NCBI GenBank assembly: GCA_022791195.1
Contig: JAAVYP010000043.1
Coordinates: 1-39,446 of the forward strand
DNA from: Clostridiales bacterium
GTDB taxonomy: Bacteria > Bacillota > Clostridia > Oscillospirales > CAG-272
Direction of reading: 5' to 3'
Length of the DNA: 39,446 nt
This document shows, one piece after another, positions 6,694 to 16,036 of this stretch. The position numbers and the translations under genes were made by a program. The notes under the pieces are model-generated. The model ran no database searches and was not told the origin of the DNA. It worked only from the letters and a program-made list of their open reading frames with translations. Positions within the stretch are counted from its first letter, which is position 1. The number at the start of each line of letters is the position of its first letter.

Positions 6694-7090
6694 AGAAGCA
6701 AACCTACGGTTGGCGTCTAAAGTTTATCTTTTCGCTTTGCCAAGCGAAATTGTGGCTTTGCCACAAGCGATAAACTTTTGGTTTGCTAAAACTTTGCAAT
6801 ATCGCGAAGCAAACCTACGGTTGGCTTCGAAAGTTTAACTGAACGTGCACATGCACGTTCTGCCGGTAAAACCGGCACCGTTAAACTTACAGTTGGCCAA
6901 AATTTTATAGTATAATGAAGCAAACCTACGGTTGGCTTCGAAAGTTTATCTTTTCGCTTAACCAAGCGAAATTTTGGCAGGGCCAAAACCGCTAAACTGT
7001 TAGTTTGTTGGTTTGTTTGTGCTATCATAGGAGCAAATCGTAGAATTTGCTTCTATTTATAGCATCATTTGCCGGCGGGGCCGGCACCGC
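6688..7090 (+). repeat. Tandem array of about 111-bp hairpin-bearing units
   Basis: The GCAAACC landmark recurs at 6698, 6809 and 6920, exactly 111 bp apart, and a degenerate GCAAAT at 7033. Each unit begins with a TATAAT-like box (missing in unit 2) and then GAAGCAAACC, ACGGTTGGC and AAAGTTTA. Hairpin 1 is TTTCGCTT/AAGCGAAA in units 1 and 3 and GAACGTGCA/TGCACGTTC in unit 2. Hairpin 2 always has a three-base loop: TGTGGC/GCCACA, TGCCGGT/ACCGGCA, TTTTGGC/GCCAAAA, TGCCGGC/GCCGGCA. TAAACT then pairs back to AGTTTA. The array occupies the whole gap before the gene at 7133. Confidence 0.9.
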
Positions 7091-7132
7091 ATAGATCCCT
7101 TTGAAAAATGCTCGTAAGAGGAGATGAAAATT

Positions 7133-8089
7133 ATGCCGGCACAGTCAAGAAGAACACCCCCGGCCAAACGGCCGCAGAACCGCAGGCCGCAAAACAACCG
7201 CAGAGTGCAAACCCGCCGCCGAAGGGCGCGTCCGATTTATTTGAGACTTGGCTTTTGGATTGCCGTTTGCGTGCTCATTTTGCTGATTGTGCTTATCACA
7301 AAAGGGCTGGATCGGCAGCGCATTGATTCCAGTACCGGCGATGTGGATTTCACTTTGCCGGGGGGCGGTACGAACCCGACCGGCGGGGGGACTTCGGGCG
7401 GAGCGGCGCTCGATCCCTCATCGGTGCAGCCTTCGTCGGCCGCGCCAAACGGGGGCGGACAAGCGGTCACGCAGCCTTCGTCAGCCGGCAGCAAGGCAAC
7501 AACGCCGTCAGCTTCGTCGGGCGGACAGGCGGCGGATTCGGTTTTGTCCGGCTATATCGAAACGAGGAATGTTTCGGCCGGCAATTATAAAATCGGTGTA
7601 GACATCCCGGCGGGGACGGTGGACATTACCGCCGTTTCGGGTCACGGCAGCTTGGCGTCGTCGGATGGCTTGCTTGCTGTATCCGACTTCAGCGGCAGCG
7701 ACAGGGCCAAGAAAAACGGAGTTGTTTTAACAGACGGTGCTTATTTGACCGTTTCAGGCAGCCTGAAGCTTGAGGTTCAATATACGACCGCGCCGCAGTT
7801 AAATGAGGATGGCGAAAAAGGCAACGCGGTTTATACCCTGGCCGGCGGCTTGTCGTCCGACTTTGCCATCGGCAAGGATTTGCCGGCCGGCATTTACAAC
7901 ATTGCCGTGCTTTCGGGCTATGGCGAGGTGGTAACCTCGGATGCGGCCAGCGGCACGGGCATCAGCGGTATGATGGGCCTTGCCGACGGGGGCGGCAACT
8001 ATCAGCAAAGCGCGGGCGGCATTGTGTTAAACGATGGCGTGACCATGACGGTGCGCAACTGCACCATCACCCTCACAAAAGTGGGATAA
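7133..8089 (+). CDS. Membrane-anchored surface protein with two DIPAG-type beta repeats
   Basis: The 318-residue product has a strongly basic cytoplasmic N-terminus (residues 1-38, Arg/Pro/Gln rich), one transmembrane helix at about 39-57, a Gly/Ser/Pro/Thr linker to about 138, and two homologous beta-rich repeats. Repeat 1 (about 139-225) contains YKIGVDIPAGTVDI and GVVLTDGAYLTVSG; repeat 2 (about 231-316) contains FAIGKDLPAGIYNI and GIVLNDGVTMTVRN. The topology is N-in/C-out. I recall the DIPAG motif from secreted Firmicute proteins of unknown function. The start at 7133 is nine bases from AGAGGAG, whereas the ATG at 7124 touches it. It heads an apparent operon with the hydratase and thyX. 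Confidence 0.75.
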   Translation: MPAQSRRTPPAKRPQNRRPQNNRRVQTRRRRARPIYLRLGFWIAVCVLILLIVLITKGLDRQRIDSSTGDVDFTLPGGGTNPTGGGTSGGAALDPSSVQPSSAAPNGGGQAVTQPSSAGSKATTPSASSGGQAADSVLSGYIETRNVSAGNYKIGVDIPAGTVDITAVSGHGSLASSDGLLAVSDFSGSDRAKKNGVVLTDGAYLTVSGSLKLEVQYTTAPQLNEDGEKGNAVYTLAGGLSSDFAIGKDLPAGIYNIAVLSGYGEVVTSDAASGTGISGMMGLADGGGNYQQSAGGIVLNDGVTMTVRNCTITLTKVG

Positions 8090-8117
8090 ATGAATCAAAC
8101 GGGAAAGGGAGAAGAAA

Positions 8118-10358
8118 ATGACAGAAATTATACAAAACGGGGTGTTTTTAGAGAACGGAAAACTGGTAAACGAGGGGGCGTGTCCGGCCGAAGAAGCCAG
8201 AAAAAACACCATGGCGTACCGGATTTTGCAGGCGCACAATACCTCGGGTAGAGAGGATAAATTAAAAATCAAGTTTGATGCGATGGCGTCGCACGACATT
8301 ACCTATGTGGGCATTATTCAAACGGCAAGAGCCAGCGGCCTTCGCGAGTTTCCGCTGCCGTATGTGCTGACCAACTGCCACAACAGCTTGTGCGCGGTGG
8401 GCGGAACCATCAACGAGGATGACCATGTGTTTGGCCTTTCGGCGGCTAAAAAATACGGCGGCATTTATGTGCCGGCGCACCAGGCGGTCATTCATTCTTT
8501 TATGCGGGAAACCATGACCGGCTGCGGCCGCATGATTTTAGGCTCCGACAGCCACACACGCTATGGGGCACTCGGCACCATGGCCATTGGCGAGGGCGGC
8601 CCCGAGCTTGTCAAACAGCTTCTTAATCGAACCTATGATATCGATTTGCCCCAGGTGATTGCCGTCTATCTGACCGGCAAGCCGAACCCGGGCGTAGGCC
8701 CGCAGGACGTGGCCCTTGCGCTGATCGGCGCTACATTTGCTTCGGGCTTTGTGAAAAACAAGGTGCTGGAGTTTGTGGGCGACGGCATCGCGGCGCTGCC
8801 GATTGAATACCGGAACGGCATTGACGTCATGACAACCGAAACCACCTGCCTTAGCTCTATTTGGCAGACTGACGAGGTGACAAAAGCGTATTATCAGAAC
8901 CACGGCCGGGAACAGGACTTCGCGCCCCTGTCTGTCGAGGGCACGGCCTACTACGACGGCGCGGTGGTCATCGACCTTAGCAAGGTGAAACCCATGATCG
9001 CACTGCCTTTCCACCCGAGCAACGTGTATACCATCAAGGAATTAAACGAGAACGCCGCCGATATTCTGCGCGAAGTGGAAAAGAAAGCGGCTGAACAGTT
9101 GGATAACAAGAGCCTGCGGCTGGGACTGACCGATAAGCTGACAAAAGACGGCAAAATTCAGGTGGAACAAGGGGTCATCGCGGGCTGCGCGGGCGGCATT
9201 TATGACAACTTAGTGGCGGCGGCCGATATTCTGCGGGGCAAGAGCATTGGCAACGGCGCGTTCGCCTTGTCGGTGTATCCGGCATCGGCGCCGGTGGCCA
9301 TGGAGCTTATGCGCAACGGCACGGCGGCCGATCTGATGGCGGCGGGCGCTACCATGCGGACAGCCTTTTGCGGACCTTGCTTCGGGGCCGGGGACGTGCC
9401 GGCCAACGGCGGCCTTTCCATACGTCATTCGACCCGTAATTTCCCCAACCGAGAGGGAAGCAAGCCGGCAAGCGGCCAGATTGCATCGGTGGCGCTGATG
9501 GACGCCCGTTCCATTGCGGCAACCGCGGCGAACGGCGGCGTTTTAACGGCGGCCGACGAGATTGAGGTGACCTATACCAATAAACCCTACCATTATGATC
9601 ATACGGTTTACGAAAACAGAGTGTACCGGGGCTTCGGCAAGGCGCAGCCTGAGGCGGCCTTGCAGTTTGGCCCGAATATTGCCGACTGGCCCGAGATGAT
9701 TCCTTTGGCGGATAACCTGCTCTTAAAGGTAGTCGCTGAAATTCACGACCCGGTGACCACCACTGACGAGTTGATTCCTTCGGGCGAGACCTCTTCATAC
9801 CGGTCGAACCCCATGAAATTAGCTGAATTCACCTTGTCGCGCAAGGTGCCTGCCTATGTAGAGCGAGCCAAAGAGGTGTACGCATGGGAGCAGGCGCGCC
9901 GTGCGGGACAGACGACGGACGAGCTTGGCGCGGTCTATGCGCAGATTCAGACGCTTGGTGATGTCAATCCGCTGGAGGTGCAAATCGGCAGCGTGATTTA
10001 TGCGAACAAGCCGGGCGATGGTTCGGCGCGCGAGCAGGCGGCCTCCTGCCAGCGTGTTTTAGGCGGCAGTGCGAACATCGCCCGGGAGTATGCGACCAAG
10101 CGCTATCGGAGCAACCTGATCAACTGGGGCATGCTGCCGTTTTTGATCGAAGAAGACCTTGCCTTTGGCGACGGTGATTATTTGTATGTGCCGGGCGTGC
10201 GGGAAGCGATGGTTAAGAAAAGCGGAGTCTTTAAAGCCTATGTTGTCAAAGCAGACGGCTGTGTCCCGATTACGCTAAAAATGGATGAGTTGACCGATGA
10301 TGAGCGGGATATTATTTTGGCGGGCTGTTTGATCAACTACTATCGCTCTAACCAATAA
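8118..10358 (+). CDS. Aconitase-family hydratase (YbhJ-like)
   Basis: A 746-residue protein of the aconitase superfamily, probably a [4Fe-4S] hydro-lyase acting on a small carboxylic acid. The Cys residues at 357, 418 and 421 (GCAGG and CGPC) fall almost where mitochondrial aconitase has its cluster ligands (358, 421, 424). [19 protein letters not shown] is the typical substrate-domain motif, and the C-terminal swivel domain is present. The first ligand sits in GCAGGIYDN instead of the canonical GSCTN, which points to the uncharacterised hydratase subgroup and not to true aconitase or LeuC. GGGAAAGGGAG precedes the ATG. Gaps of 28 and 21 bp link it to its neighbours. Substrate unknown. Confidence 0.85.
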   Translation: MTEIIQNGVFLENGKLVNEGACPAEEARKNTMAYRILQAHNTSGREDKLKIKFDAMASHDITYVGIIQTARASGLREFPLPYVLTNCHNSLCAVGGTINEDDHVFGLSAAKKYGGIYVPAHQAVIHSFMRETMTGCGRMILGSDSHTRYGALGTMAIGEGGPELVKQLLNRTYDIDLPQVIAVYLTGKPNPGVGPQDVALALIGATFASGFVKNKVLEFVGDGIAALPIEYRNGIDVMTTETTCLSSIWQTDEVTKAYYQNHGREQDFAPLSVEGTAYYDGAVVIDLSKVKPMIALPFHPSNVYTIKELNENAADILREVEKKAAEQLDNKSLRLGLTDKLTKDGKIQVEQGVIAGCAGGIYDNLVAAADILRGKSIGNGAFALSVYPASAPVAMELMRNGTAADLMAAGATMRTAFCGPCFGAGDVPANGGLSIRHSTRNFPNREGSKPASGQIASVALMDARSIAATAANGGVLTAADEIEVTYTNKPYHYDHTVYENRVYRGFGKAQPEAALQFGPNIADWPEMIPLADNLLLKVVAEIHDPVTTTDELIPSGETSSYRSNPMKLAEFTLSRKVPAYVERAKEVYAWEQARRAGQTTDELGAVYAQIQTLGDVNPLEVQIGSVIYANKPGDGSAREQAASCQRVLGGSANIAREYATKRYRSNLINWGMLPFLIEEDLAFGDGDYLYVPGVREAMVKKSGVFKAYVVKADGCVPITLKMDELTDDERDIILAGCLINYYRSNQ

Positions 10359-10379
10359 ATGGATGAAACGGAAAGAAAC

Positions 10380-11162
10380 ATGTTACGTGTAGAACTTCTT
10401 ACTTATACGCCGGACGCCGAAAAGGTGGTGGCGGCGGCGGCGAAGCTGTGTTATGCCAAAAGCGATATCCAAACCCTGATGGACGGGCTGACGCCTGAAA
10501 AAACCGATAGCTTTTTGGCGCTTCTTTCTTCGCTGGGGCACGAAAGTCCGGTCGAACATGCGTCATATACCTTTGGCGTTGACGGCGTTTCCCGCGCCCT
10601 GTTGGCCCAGCTGACCAGACACCGCATTGCCTCGTTTTCGGTGCAGAGCCAGCGGTATGTGGACAAAAGCCATTTTTCGTATGTGGTGCCGCCTGAAATT
10701 GAGGCGATTCCCGAAGCCAAGGCTGAATTTATAAGGGCGATGGAAGAAGATGCGGCGCACTATGAGAAACTGAAGCAAACCTTGCAGGCGGCACATGTCC
10801 GGCGGCTGACCGAACAGGGCGTGGACGCGAAAGAGGCGGAAAAGACGGCCGAAAAAATGGCGAATGAGGATGCGCGGTTTGTCTTGCCGAATGCCTGCGA
10901 GACGCGGCTGATTATGACCATGAACGTCCGTTCGCTGTATCATTTCTTCAATCTGCGCTGCTGTATGCGCGCGCAGTGGGAGATTCGCGAGCTGGCCTGG
11001 CTGATGCTGGCTGAGGTCAAGCGGGTCAGTCCGGCGCTGTTCCGTACAGCGGGGCCTTCCTGCGTCGGCGGGGCGTGTCCCGAGGGGCGGATGTCCTGCG
11101 GGCGGATGGCTGAAATGCGGGCACGCGCCGAGGCGCTTGGCCAAACGGACGAGACAATCTGA
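10380..11162 (+). CDS. thyX: Flavin-dependent thymidylate synthase
   Basis: ThyX methylates dUMP to dTMP using methylene-tetrahydrofolate, NADPH and FAD, and replaces ThyA in many anaerobes. The 260-residue protein carries the signature RHRIASFSVQSQR (ThyX motif RHRxxSxxxxSxR, from about residue 80), ESPVEHASYTF upstream, and LRCCMRAQWEIRELA near the C-terminus, which matches the family's substrate-binding helix. Start 10380 has GGAAAG upstream; the in-frame ATG at 10359 follows directly on the hydratase stop and has no ribosome binding site. It is the last gene before a terminator. Confidence 0.95.
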   Translation: MLRVELLTYTPDAEKVVAAAAKLCYAKSDIQTLMDGLTPEKTDSFLALLSSLGHESPVEHASYTFGVDGVSRALLAQLTRHRIASFSVQSQRYVDKSHFSYVVPPEIEAIPEAKAEFIRAMEEDAAHYEKLKQTLQAAHVRRLTEQGVDAKEAEKTAEKMANEDARFVLPNACETRLIMTMNVRSLYHFFNLRCCMRAQWEIRELAWLMLAEVKRVSPALFRTAGPSCVGGACPEGRMSCGRMAEMRARAEALGQTDETI

Positions 11163-11262
11163 AAAAGACTTTCGCTCCGGTGTTGGTCGGGGCGCTCTGG
11201 GTTGGATCAGTTTTTGAGCGCGGTTTTCGCTCTATGGTAAAAAACAAGAAGAAATCAAATCG

Positions 11263-11297
11263 CGGCAAGGTGTTATGCCTTGCCGTGTCTGCTTTTT
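11263..11297 (+). terminator. Terminator after thyX
   Basis: Stem CGGCAAGG (11263-11270) and CCTTGCCG (11278-11285), seven-base loop, T run at 11293-11297. It lies about 100 bases past the thyX stop. Confidence 0.8.
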
Positions 11298-11682
11298 AGA
11301 GGGCTATACCCGTAGGAGAAAATGCTTGTCTTGTTCGTGTTTAGTGAGGCAGTTTGTGCACTTTGTACAACTGTAAAATATTTTGATGAAAATTTGTGCA
11401 AATGCGACAAAAAACAAGTTATGAACAAATTGCGAAAGAAAATCTGATATAGTTAAAAATATAACAAAGTTAATAAAAATGGCGCGATTCTATTTAAATT
11501 ACACAAAATACATCGCCCGATTCATGCACAATCACTAAATATGGGATTTGTAAAAAAGGAAAGATTTGCGTCGAACGGCTGTGTTTTGGAAGAGGTTCGA
11601 TACCCAAAAATGAACATTGTCAAAAAGTAAACGAAAAAACCGCTTTTCCTTTGCGGGTAAAGGGGTGCCCTGCGTTTTTTTG
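11298..11682. other. AT-rich gene-less stretch before the transport operon
   Basis: No open frame with a ribosome binding site, no RNA gene and no clear operator was found. The central part (about 11330-11560) is notably AT-rich with short A and T runs. It could hold regulator sites for the operon that starts at 11683, but none could be named. Confidence 0.5.
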
Positions 11683-11712
11683 TTGACAGAGCCGGCGAAA
11701 ATGTGCTATAAT
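11683..11712 (+). promoter_or_regulatory. Strong sigma-A promoter of the 12.4-kb transport operon
   Basis: TTGACA (11683-11688), an 18-base spacer and TATAAT (11707-11712), both boxes perfect consensus. Confidence 0.88.
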
Positions 11713-11841
11713 TTGTATGCAAGTGAATACGGTGACGTAAGACGGTTGTTTGGAAAAACTCCAAACAGCGTCTTTTTGCGCGTTGTGCGCAAAAACAGAC
11801 CCGATACGATTTAAAACTCTTTCGGTAGGAGGAAAACAATA
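11713..11841 (+). other. Structured 5' leader of the transport operon
   Basis: About 120 nt of untranslated leader with two hairpins: TGTTTGGA (11747-11754) with TCCAAACA (11760-11767), and TTTTTGCGC (11773-11781) with GCGCAAAAA (11787-11795). Neither is followed by a T run, so they may protect the 5' end or place the ribosome site and need not act as an attenuator. AGGAGGAAAA precedes the first gene. Confidence 0.5.
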
Positions 11842-14800
11842 ATGAAAAAAACGCATGGAGTAAGACTGATAGCTATGTTGTTGGCTGTGGTGACCATGCT
11901 GGCTGGCTTTTCGTTTGTGGTATCTGCAGATGAAGCCGGGCAGGGCGACATCGAGAATGTAGCTGATCTTACGGAACTGCTGGCGGCGATCAAATATTCT
12001 TCGTATTTGATCAAGCATCAGGATGCGCCGAGCGCCGACCAAACGGTGACGATTGATGCGACGGCCTTTTCGGCAGAAAATACAACGGCCGCCATTGGCA
12101 GCGGAGAAGAACAGGTCCGCGTTGTTAAGTATGCTGATATGGACGGAAAGGGCAATTTTATAGCCGGCACTGAAAAAGAGGGCGTTTATTGCCCTGCGAA
12201 TGGTGCTGTCGGCTGGCAGATAAACGTGCCTAAGTCGGGAATGTATTCAATTTCGATTGAGTATTATCCGGTGGAGGGTAAGTCCTCTTCTATTGAACGT
12301 ACTCTGTATATAGACGGCTCGGTTCCTTTTTACGAAGCGCGTTTTCTGACCTGCACAAAGGTGTGGTCTGACGAGTACAGTGATGAACATGACGGCACCA
12401 GAGAGAATCCTTTTAAAAAGGATATCAATGGAAATGAAATTAAACCGGGTAAGATGCAGACGCCCCAGTGGCGGAATTATGATTTTATCGATTCGACTGG
12501 TTTCTATACAGATCCCTTCCAATTTTATATAGAAGAGGGTTCTCATGTGCTTCAGTTAGAGGCAAGAAAAGAAGCGTTGGCGATTAAATCGATCACGCTG
12601 CAACCGGTGCAAACAGTTAGCTCTTATGAGGACTATCTGAAGCAGTACGGCGATAGCGACCGTGTCTCGGCAGACGCCATTGCGTCGGCACAGCCGGACG
12701 GCGAAAAAGTGATTAAAATTGAGGGTGAGTTGCTGAATCAGACTTCAGATATGTCGATTTACCCGAAATATGATAAAAGCAGCGCGATCAGCAGTCCGCA
12801 GAGTTCTTCTAAAATTGTTTTGAACTCGGTCGGCGGCGAGCAGCAATGGACGACCGTGGGTCAGTGGGCCAGCTGGAAAGTCACGGTGCCGAAAGCGGGA
12901 CTCTATAAAATTTCGCTGCGGTTTAAACAGGGTTCGAGCAGTGGTCTTTTCTCCTCTCGCCAGATAAAAATAAATGGAAAGATTCCGTTTGACGAGGCTA
13001 AGTATTTGCAGTTCGCGGCGGGTGATTCGTGGCAGTCGGCCTATTTAAACGATGGATCGGATGAGCATGCTGACGGCTTCCTCTTCTATTTAGAGGAAGG
13101 AGAGAACACCATCGAGATGGAAGCGGTGTTCGGCAACATGGCTGAAATTCTGGTGCGTCTGAATTCGGCGCTCAGCGTGATCAACAGTGCGTATATTGAT
13201 ATTTTGATGATCACCGGTACAAATCCGGATAAAGACACCGACTATAACTTCTATAAATTGATTCCGGGTTCGATTAACAATTTGGCGGCTATGTCGGATG
13301 AACTTTATGACATTGCTGACCGTCTGGCCGAGATTTCGGGTAAGAGCGAAGACACGGCAACGCTGGAAACCGTGGCACGGCTGCTTTATAAGATGGGCCA
13401 CAGAGAAGATGATGTTGCCAAAAACCTGAACAACCTGAAAAATAATATTGGTACGCTTGGTACGTGGATTCAGACGGCCATGAAACAGCCCCTTGAAATT
13501 GACTATCTGCAAATTCAGGGCGCCGATGCAGGTAAAAAAGAGTTGCCTAAGGCAACAGAAAATATTTTCCAGGCCATCGGCTTTGAGCTTGCTCAGTTTG
13601 GTCTTTCCTTTACCTCTGACTTTAACACCTTGGGTGCGTTAGAGGATGTGCCGGAGGAGGAAACGGTTGTTGTTTGGACGACATCGGGCCGTGACCAGGC
13701 ACAGATTATCAGAACCTTGGCTAACAATGAATTTACGCCGAATACCGGCATTAATGTCTCTTTGAAGCTGGTTGCAGCCGGTTCGCTGCTTCCCTCTATT
13801 TTGGCAGGAGTTGGCCCGGATGTTTCGATGGATACAACCAGTTCGGACGTTATCAACTGGTCGATTCGAGATGCCGTGATTGGACTCAATGATTTTGAGG
13901 GCTTTGACGAAATTGCCAGCGAATTTCCTGCGGCTGCTTTGGTGCCGCTGACCTTGTATACTGATGATATCTATGATTACGATGCGCAAGAGAACGGTCC
14001 GATTCCGGAAGACAAGGTAAAGGCCACCACGTATGCGCTGCCGCAGACGATCTCTTTCCCCATGATGTTCTATCGTGCGGATGTTCTTCATAACTTAGGT
14101 GTTTCGGTACCTAAAACATGGGACGATATTTACGCGCTTTTGCCTATTTTGCAGAATAACCAAATGCAGGCGGCTCTCCCGGTATCTTTGGCGGGCGAGA
14201 ACATGTTCTTGTATCAGATGAAGGATTCAAGCGCTTCTTTCCGTGATGGCTTGTATGCAGACAACGGACGAAGAGTCAATCTGGATTCCAATGTAGCGCT
14301 TGAGGCATTTGATGAGCTTTGCTCGATGTTCACACAATACCGGCTGCCGGTTACTTATAACTTTGAAAACCGGTTTAGAACGGGTGAGATTCCGATCGGT
14401 ATTGTCGATTACACTGTTTATACACAGTTAAGCGTTTTCGCACCTGAGATTAAGGGCTTGTGGGAATTTGTTCCTGTGCCTGGCTGGGAAGACGAAAACG
14501 GAAATGTCAATAATACGGCGGTTGCCACTGTAACCGGTATTATCATGCCGAGAGGCAACCGGACCGAAGAAAAAGAACGCAACGCATGGGAATTTATGAA
14601 ATGGTTTGTCAGCGCGGATACGCAGTCTACCTATGCAAACGAATATTCTGCTGTGCTGGGTTCAGATACAAAGGCGAACACTGCGAATATTAAGGCGCTT
14701 GTCAATTTGCCGTGGACGGCTGATGAATATACCAGCTTGATGAATCAGCTTAATCATCTGGCTGCGGTTCCCGAGTATCCGGGCGGATATATTATCACTC

Positions 14801-14973
14801 GATTTGTTGAGTCTGCTTTCATGGAAGTGTATAACAACAACGCTTCGCCTGTGACCTCTATGTTAAACCGTATTACGGATATGAATAAGGAAATTTCAAG
14901 AAAACGAGAAGAGTTTGACCTTGATTTCTATGAAATTTCACACGCTTCTAACTTTACAGAAAGCGCAGAATAA
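11842..14973 (+). CDS. Large ABC-type solute-binding protein with carbohydrate-binding-like N-terminal domains
   Basis: A 1043-residue secreted protein. A Sec signal peptide (residues 1-29, FVVSA then DEAG) lacks a lipobox Cys. Two related beta-sandwich-like domains follow (about 60-255 and 275-455). Each has a WxINVPKSG- or WKVTVPKAG-type strand, an IDG/INGKIPF turn and an FYxEEGxH/N stretch, as in modules that bind sugars. A helical region spans about 465-600. The family-1 binding-protein domain (about 605-1030) begins ETVVVWTTSGRDQ and contains LPQTISFPMMFYR and VSVPKTWDDIY. Typical binding proteins are 400-550 residues, so half of this one is extra. First gene of the operon, followed by its permease pair. 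Confidence 0.85.
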   Translation: MKKTHGVRLIAMLLAVVTMLAGFSFVVSADEAGQGDIENVADLTELLAAIKYSSYLIKHQDAPSADQTVTIDATAFSAENTTAAIGSGEEQVRVVKYADMDGKGNFIAGTEKEGVYCPANGAVGWQINVPKSGMYSISIEYYPVEGKSSSIERTLYIDGSVPFYEARFLTCTKVWSDEYSDEHDGTRENPFKKDINGNEIKPGKMQTPQWRNYDFIDSTGFYTDPFQFYIEEGSHVLQLEARKEALAIKSITLQPVQTVSSYEDYLKQYGDSDRVSADAIASAQPDGEKVIKIEGELLNQTSDMSIYPKYDKSSAISSPQSSSKIVLNSVGGEQQWTTVGQWASWKVTVPKAGLYKISLRFKQGSSSGLFSSRQIKINGKIPFDEAKYLQFAAGDSWQSAYLNDGSDEHADGFLFYLEEGENTIEMEAVFGNMAEILVRLNSALSVINSAYIDILMITGTNPDKDTDYNFYKLIPGSINNLAAMSDELYDIADRLAEISGKSEDTATLETVARLLYKMGHREDDVAKNLNNLKNNIGTLGTWIQTAMKQPLEIDYLQIQGADAGKKELPKATENIFQAIGFELAQFGLSFTSDFNTLGALEDVPEEETVVVWTTSGRDQAQIIRTLANNEFTPNTGINVSLKLVAAGSLLPSILAGVGPDVSMDTTSSDVINWSIRDAVIGLNDFEGFDEIASEFPAAALVPLTLYTDDIYDYDAQENGPIPEDKVKATTYALPQTISFPMMFYRADVLHNLGVSVPKTWDDIYALLPILQNNQMQAALPVSLAGENMFLYQMKDSSASFRDGLYADNGRRVNLDSNVALEAFDELCSMFTQYRLPVTYNFENRFRTGEIPIGIVDYTVYTQLSVFAPEIKGLWEFVPVPGWEDENGNVNNTAVATVTGIIMPRGNRTEEKERNAWEFMKWFVSADTQSTYANEYSAVLGSDTKANTANIKALVNLPWTADEYTSLMNQLNHLAAVPEYPGGYIITRFVESAFMEVYNNNASPVTSMLNRITDMNKEISRKREEFDLDFYEISHASNFTESAE

Positions 14974-15033
14974 GACATCGGCGGGAGGGCGCCGCCCTCC
15001 CCCCAAGAAATAAACAGAAGGAGAGATTTCAAA

Positions 15034-16026
15034 ATGGCAAAAGAAATAGCTGTTCCCGCAGACGAGATGGCGGGAAAAGCCAATAAGCCTAAAGAAAGCA
15101 AGAAGCCGGTGTCCAGAAAAGACATGTCAAGACTGCAATGGACGTGGAAAGAAATCAAGCGGAACAAAACCGCTTATTTCTTGGTGGCACCGTTTATGCT
15201 TATATTCTTTGTATTTACGGTTGTACCCGTTTTCGTTTCCATTGGGCTTAGCTTAACCGACTTTAATATGCTGCAGGTGCCGGATTTTGTTTTCCTTGAT
15301 AACTATATCACCCTGTTTTTGGATGATGATTTGTTTGTTAAGGCACTGCAGAACACGCTGATTTTCGCAGCGATTACCGGACCGGTTTCTTACATATTAT
15401 CATTCGTAGTTGCTTGGTTTATTAACGAGCTGCCGCCGAAATTCAGAGCGCTGGTAACACTGGTGTTCTATGCGCCGTCTATCTCGGGCATGGTGTATAC
15501 CATTTGGGCCACGATTCTTTCGGGTGACTCTTATGGTTGGGTAAATGGATTTTTGCTGAACACGGGCATTATCATGGAACCCATTCAGTTCTTTAAAAAT
15601 GTTAATTATTGTATGCCTTGCTGTATTATCGTGGCCTTGTGGACCTCGCTTGGAACGGCGTTCTTATCCTTTATCGCCGGTTTGCAGGTGGTAGACCGCA
15701 GCCTTTATGAAGCCGGCGCGGTAGACGGGGTTAAAAACCGTTGGCAGGAACTTTGGTATATCACCCTGCCAGTTATGAAGAGCCAGTTGATGTTCGGTGC
15801 TATTATGGCTATTACCACTTCGTTTGGCTTCGGCGCTGTTGTGGATGCGCTGGCGGGCAACCCGTCTGTTGACTATTGCGCATGGACATTAACCCACCAT
15901 TTAGCAGACTATGGTAACAGCCGTTTTGAGGTTGGTTATTCCTCGGCGATTGCCGTGGTACTGTTTGCGCTGATGTTCGGTTCAAACCTATTAGTTAATA
16001 AATTGCTTAGTAAGCTGGGACAGTGA
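15034..16026 (+). CDS. Sugar-type ABC permease, MalF/LplB-like (first pair)
   Basis: A 330-residue CUT1-type inner subunit with six transmembrane helices after a basic cytoplasmic tail of about 45 residues. The EAA loop that docks on the ATPase is at about residues 226-247 (YEAGAVDGVKNRWQELWYIT then LP). AGAAGGAGAG lies before the ATG. Together with the next gene it forms a heterodimeric channel for the substrate delivered by the binding protein upstream. The long, Lys-rich N-terminus is somewhat unusual. The substrate (oligosaccharide or other) cannot be read from sequence. Confidence 0.9.
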   Translation: MAKEIAVPADEMAGKANKPKESKKPVSRKDMSRLQWTWKEIKRNKTAYFLVAPFMLIFFVFTVVPVFVSIGLSLTDFNMLQVPDFVFLDNYITLFLDDDLFVKALQNTLIFAAITGPVSYILSFVVAWFINELPPKFRALVTLVFYAPSISGMVYTIWATILSGDSYGWVNGFLLNTGIIMEPIQFFKNVNYCMPCCIIVALWTSLGTAFLSFIAGLQVVDRSLYEAGAVDGVKNRWQELWYITLPVMKSQLMFGAIMAITTSFGFGAVVDALAGNPSVDYCAWTLTHHLADYGNSRFEVGYSSAIAVVLFALMFGSNLLVNKLLSKLGQ

Positions 16027-16036
16027 GGAGGAGGAA

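Noticed and set aside
6688..7090. CRISPR array
   Set aside because: The period is 111 bp, conserved parts are not short identical repeats with unique spacers, and the variable parts are palindromic. No cas genes are nearby.
10359..10379. Start of thyX at the ATG directly after the hydratase stop
   Set aside because: There is no ribosome site, and the seven extra residues are outside the ThyX pattern. The ATG at 10380 has GGAAAG upstream.
11522..12042. Minus-strand frames across the transport-operon promoter
   Set aside because: They span the consensus promoter and leader, have no ribosome site and overlap the start of the binding-protein gene.
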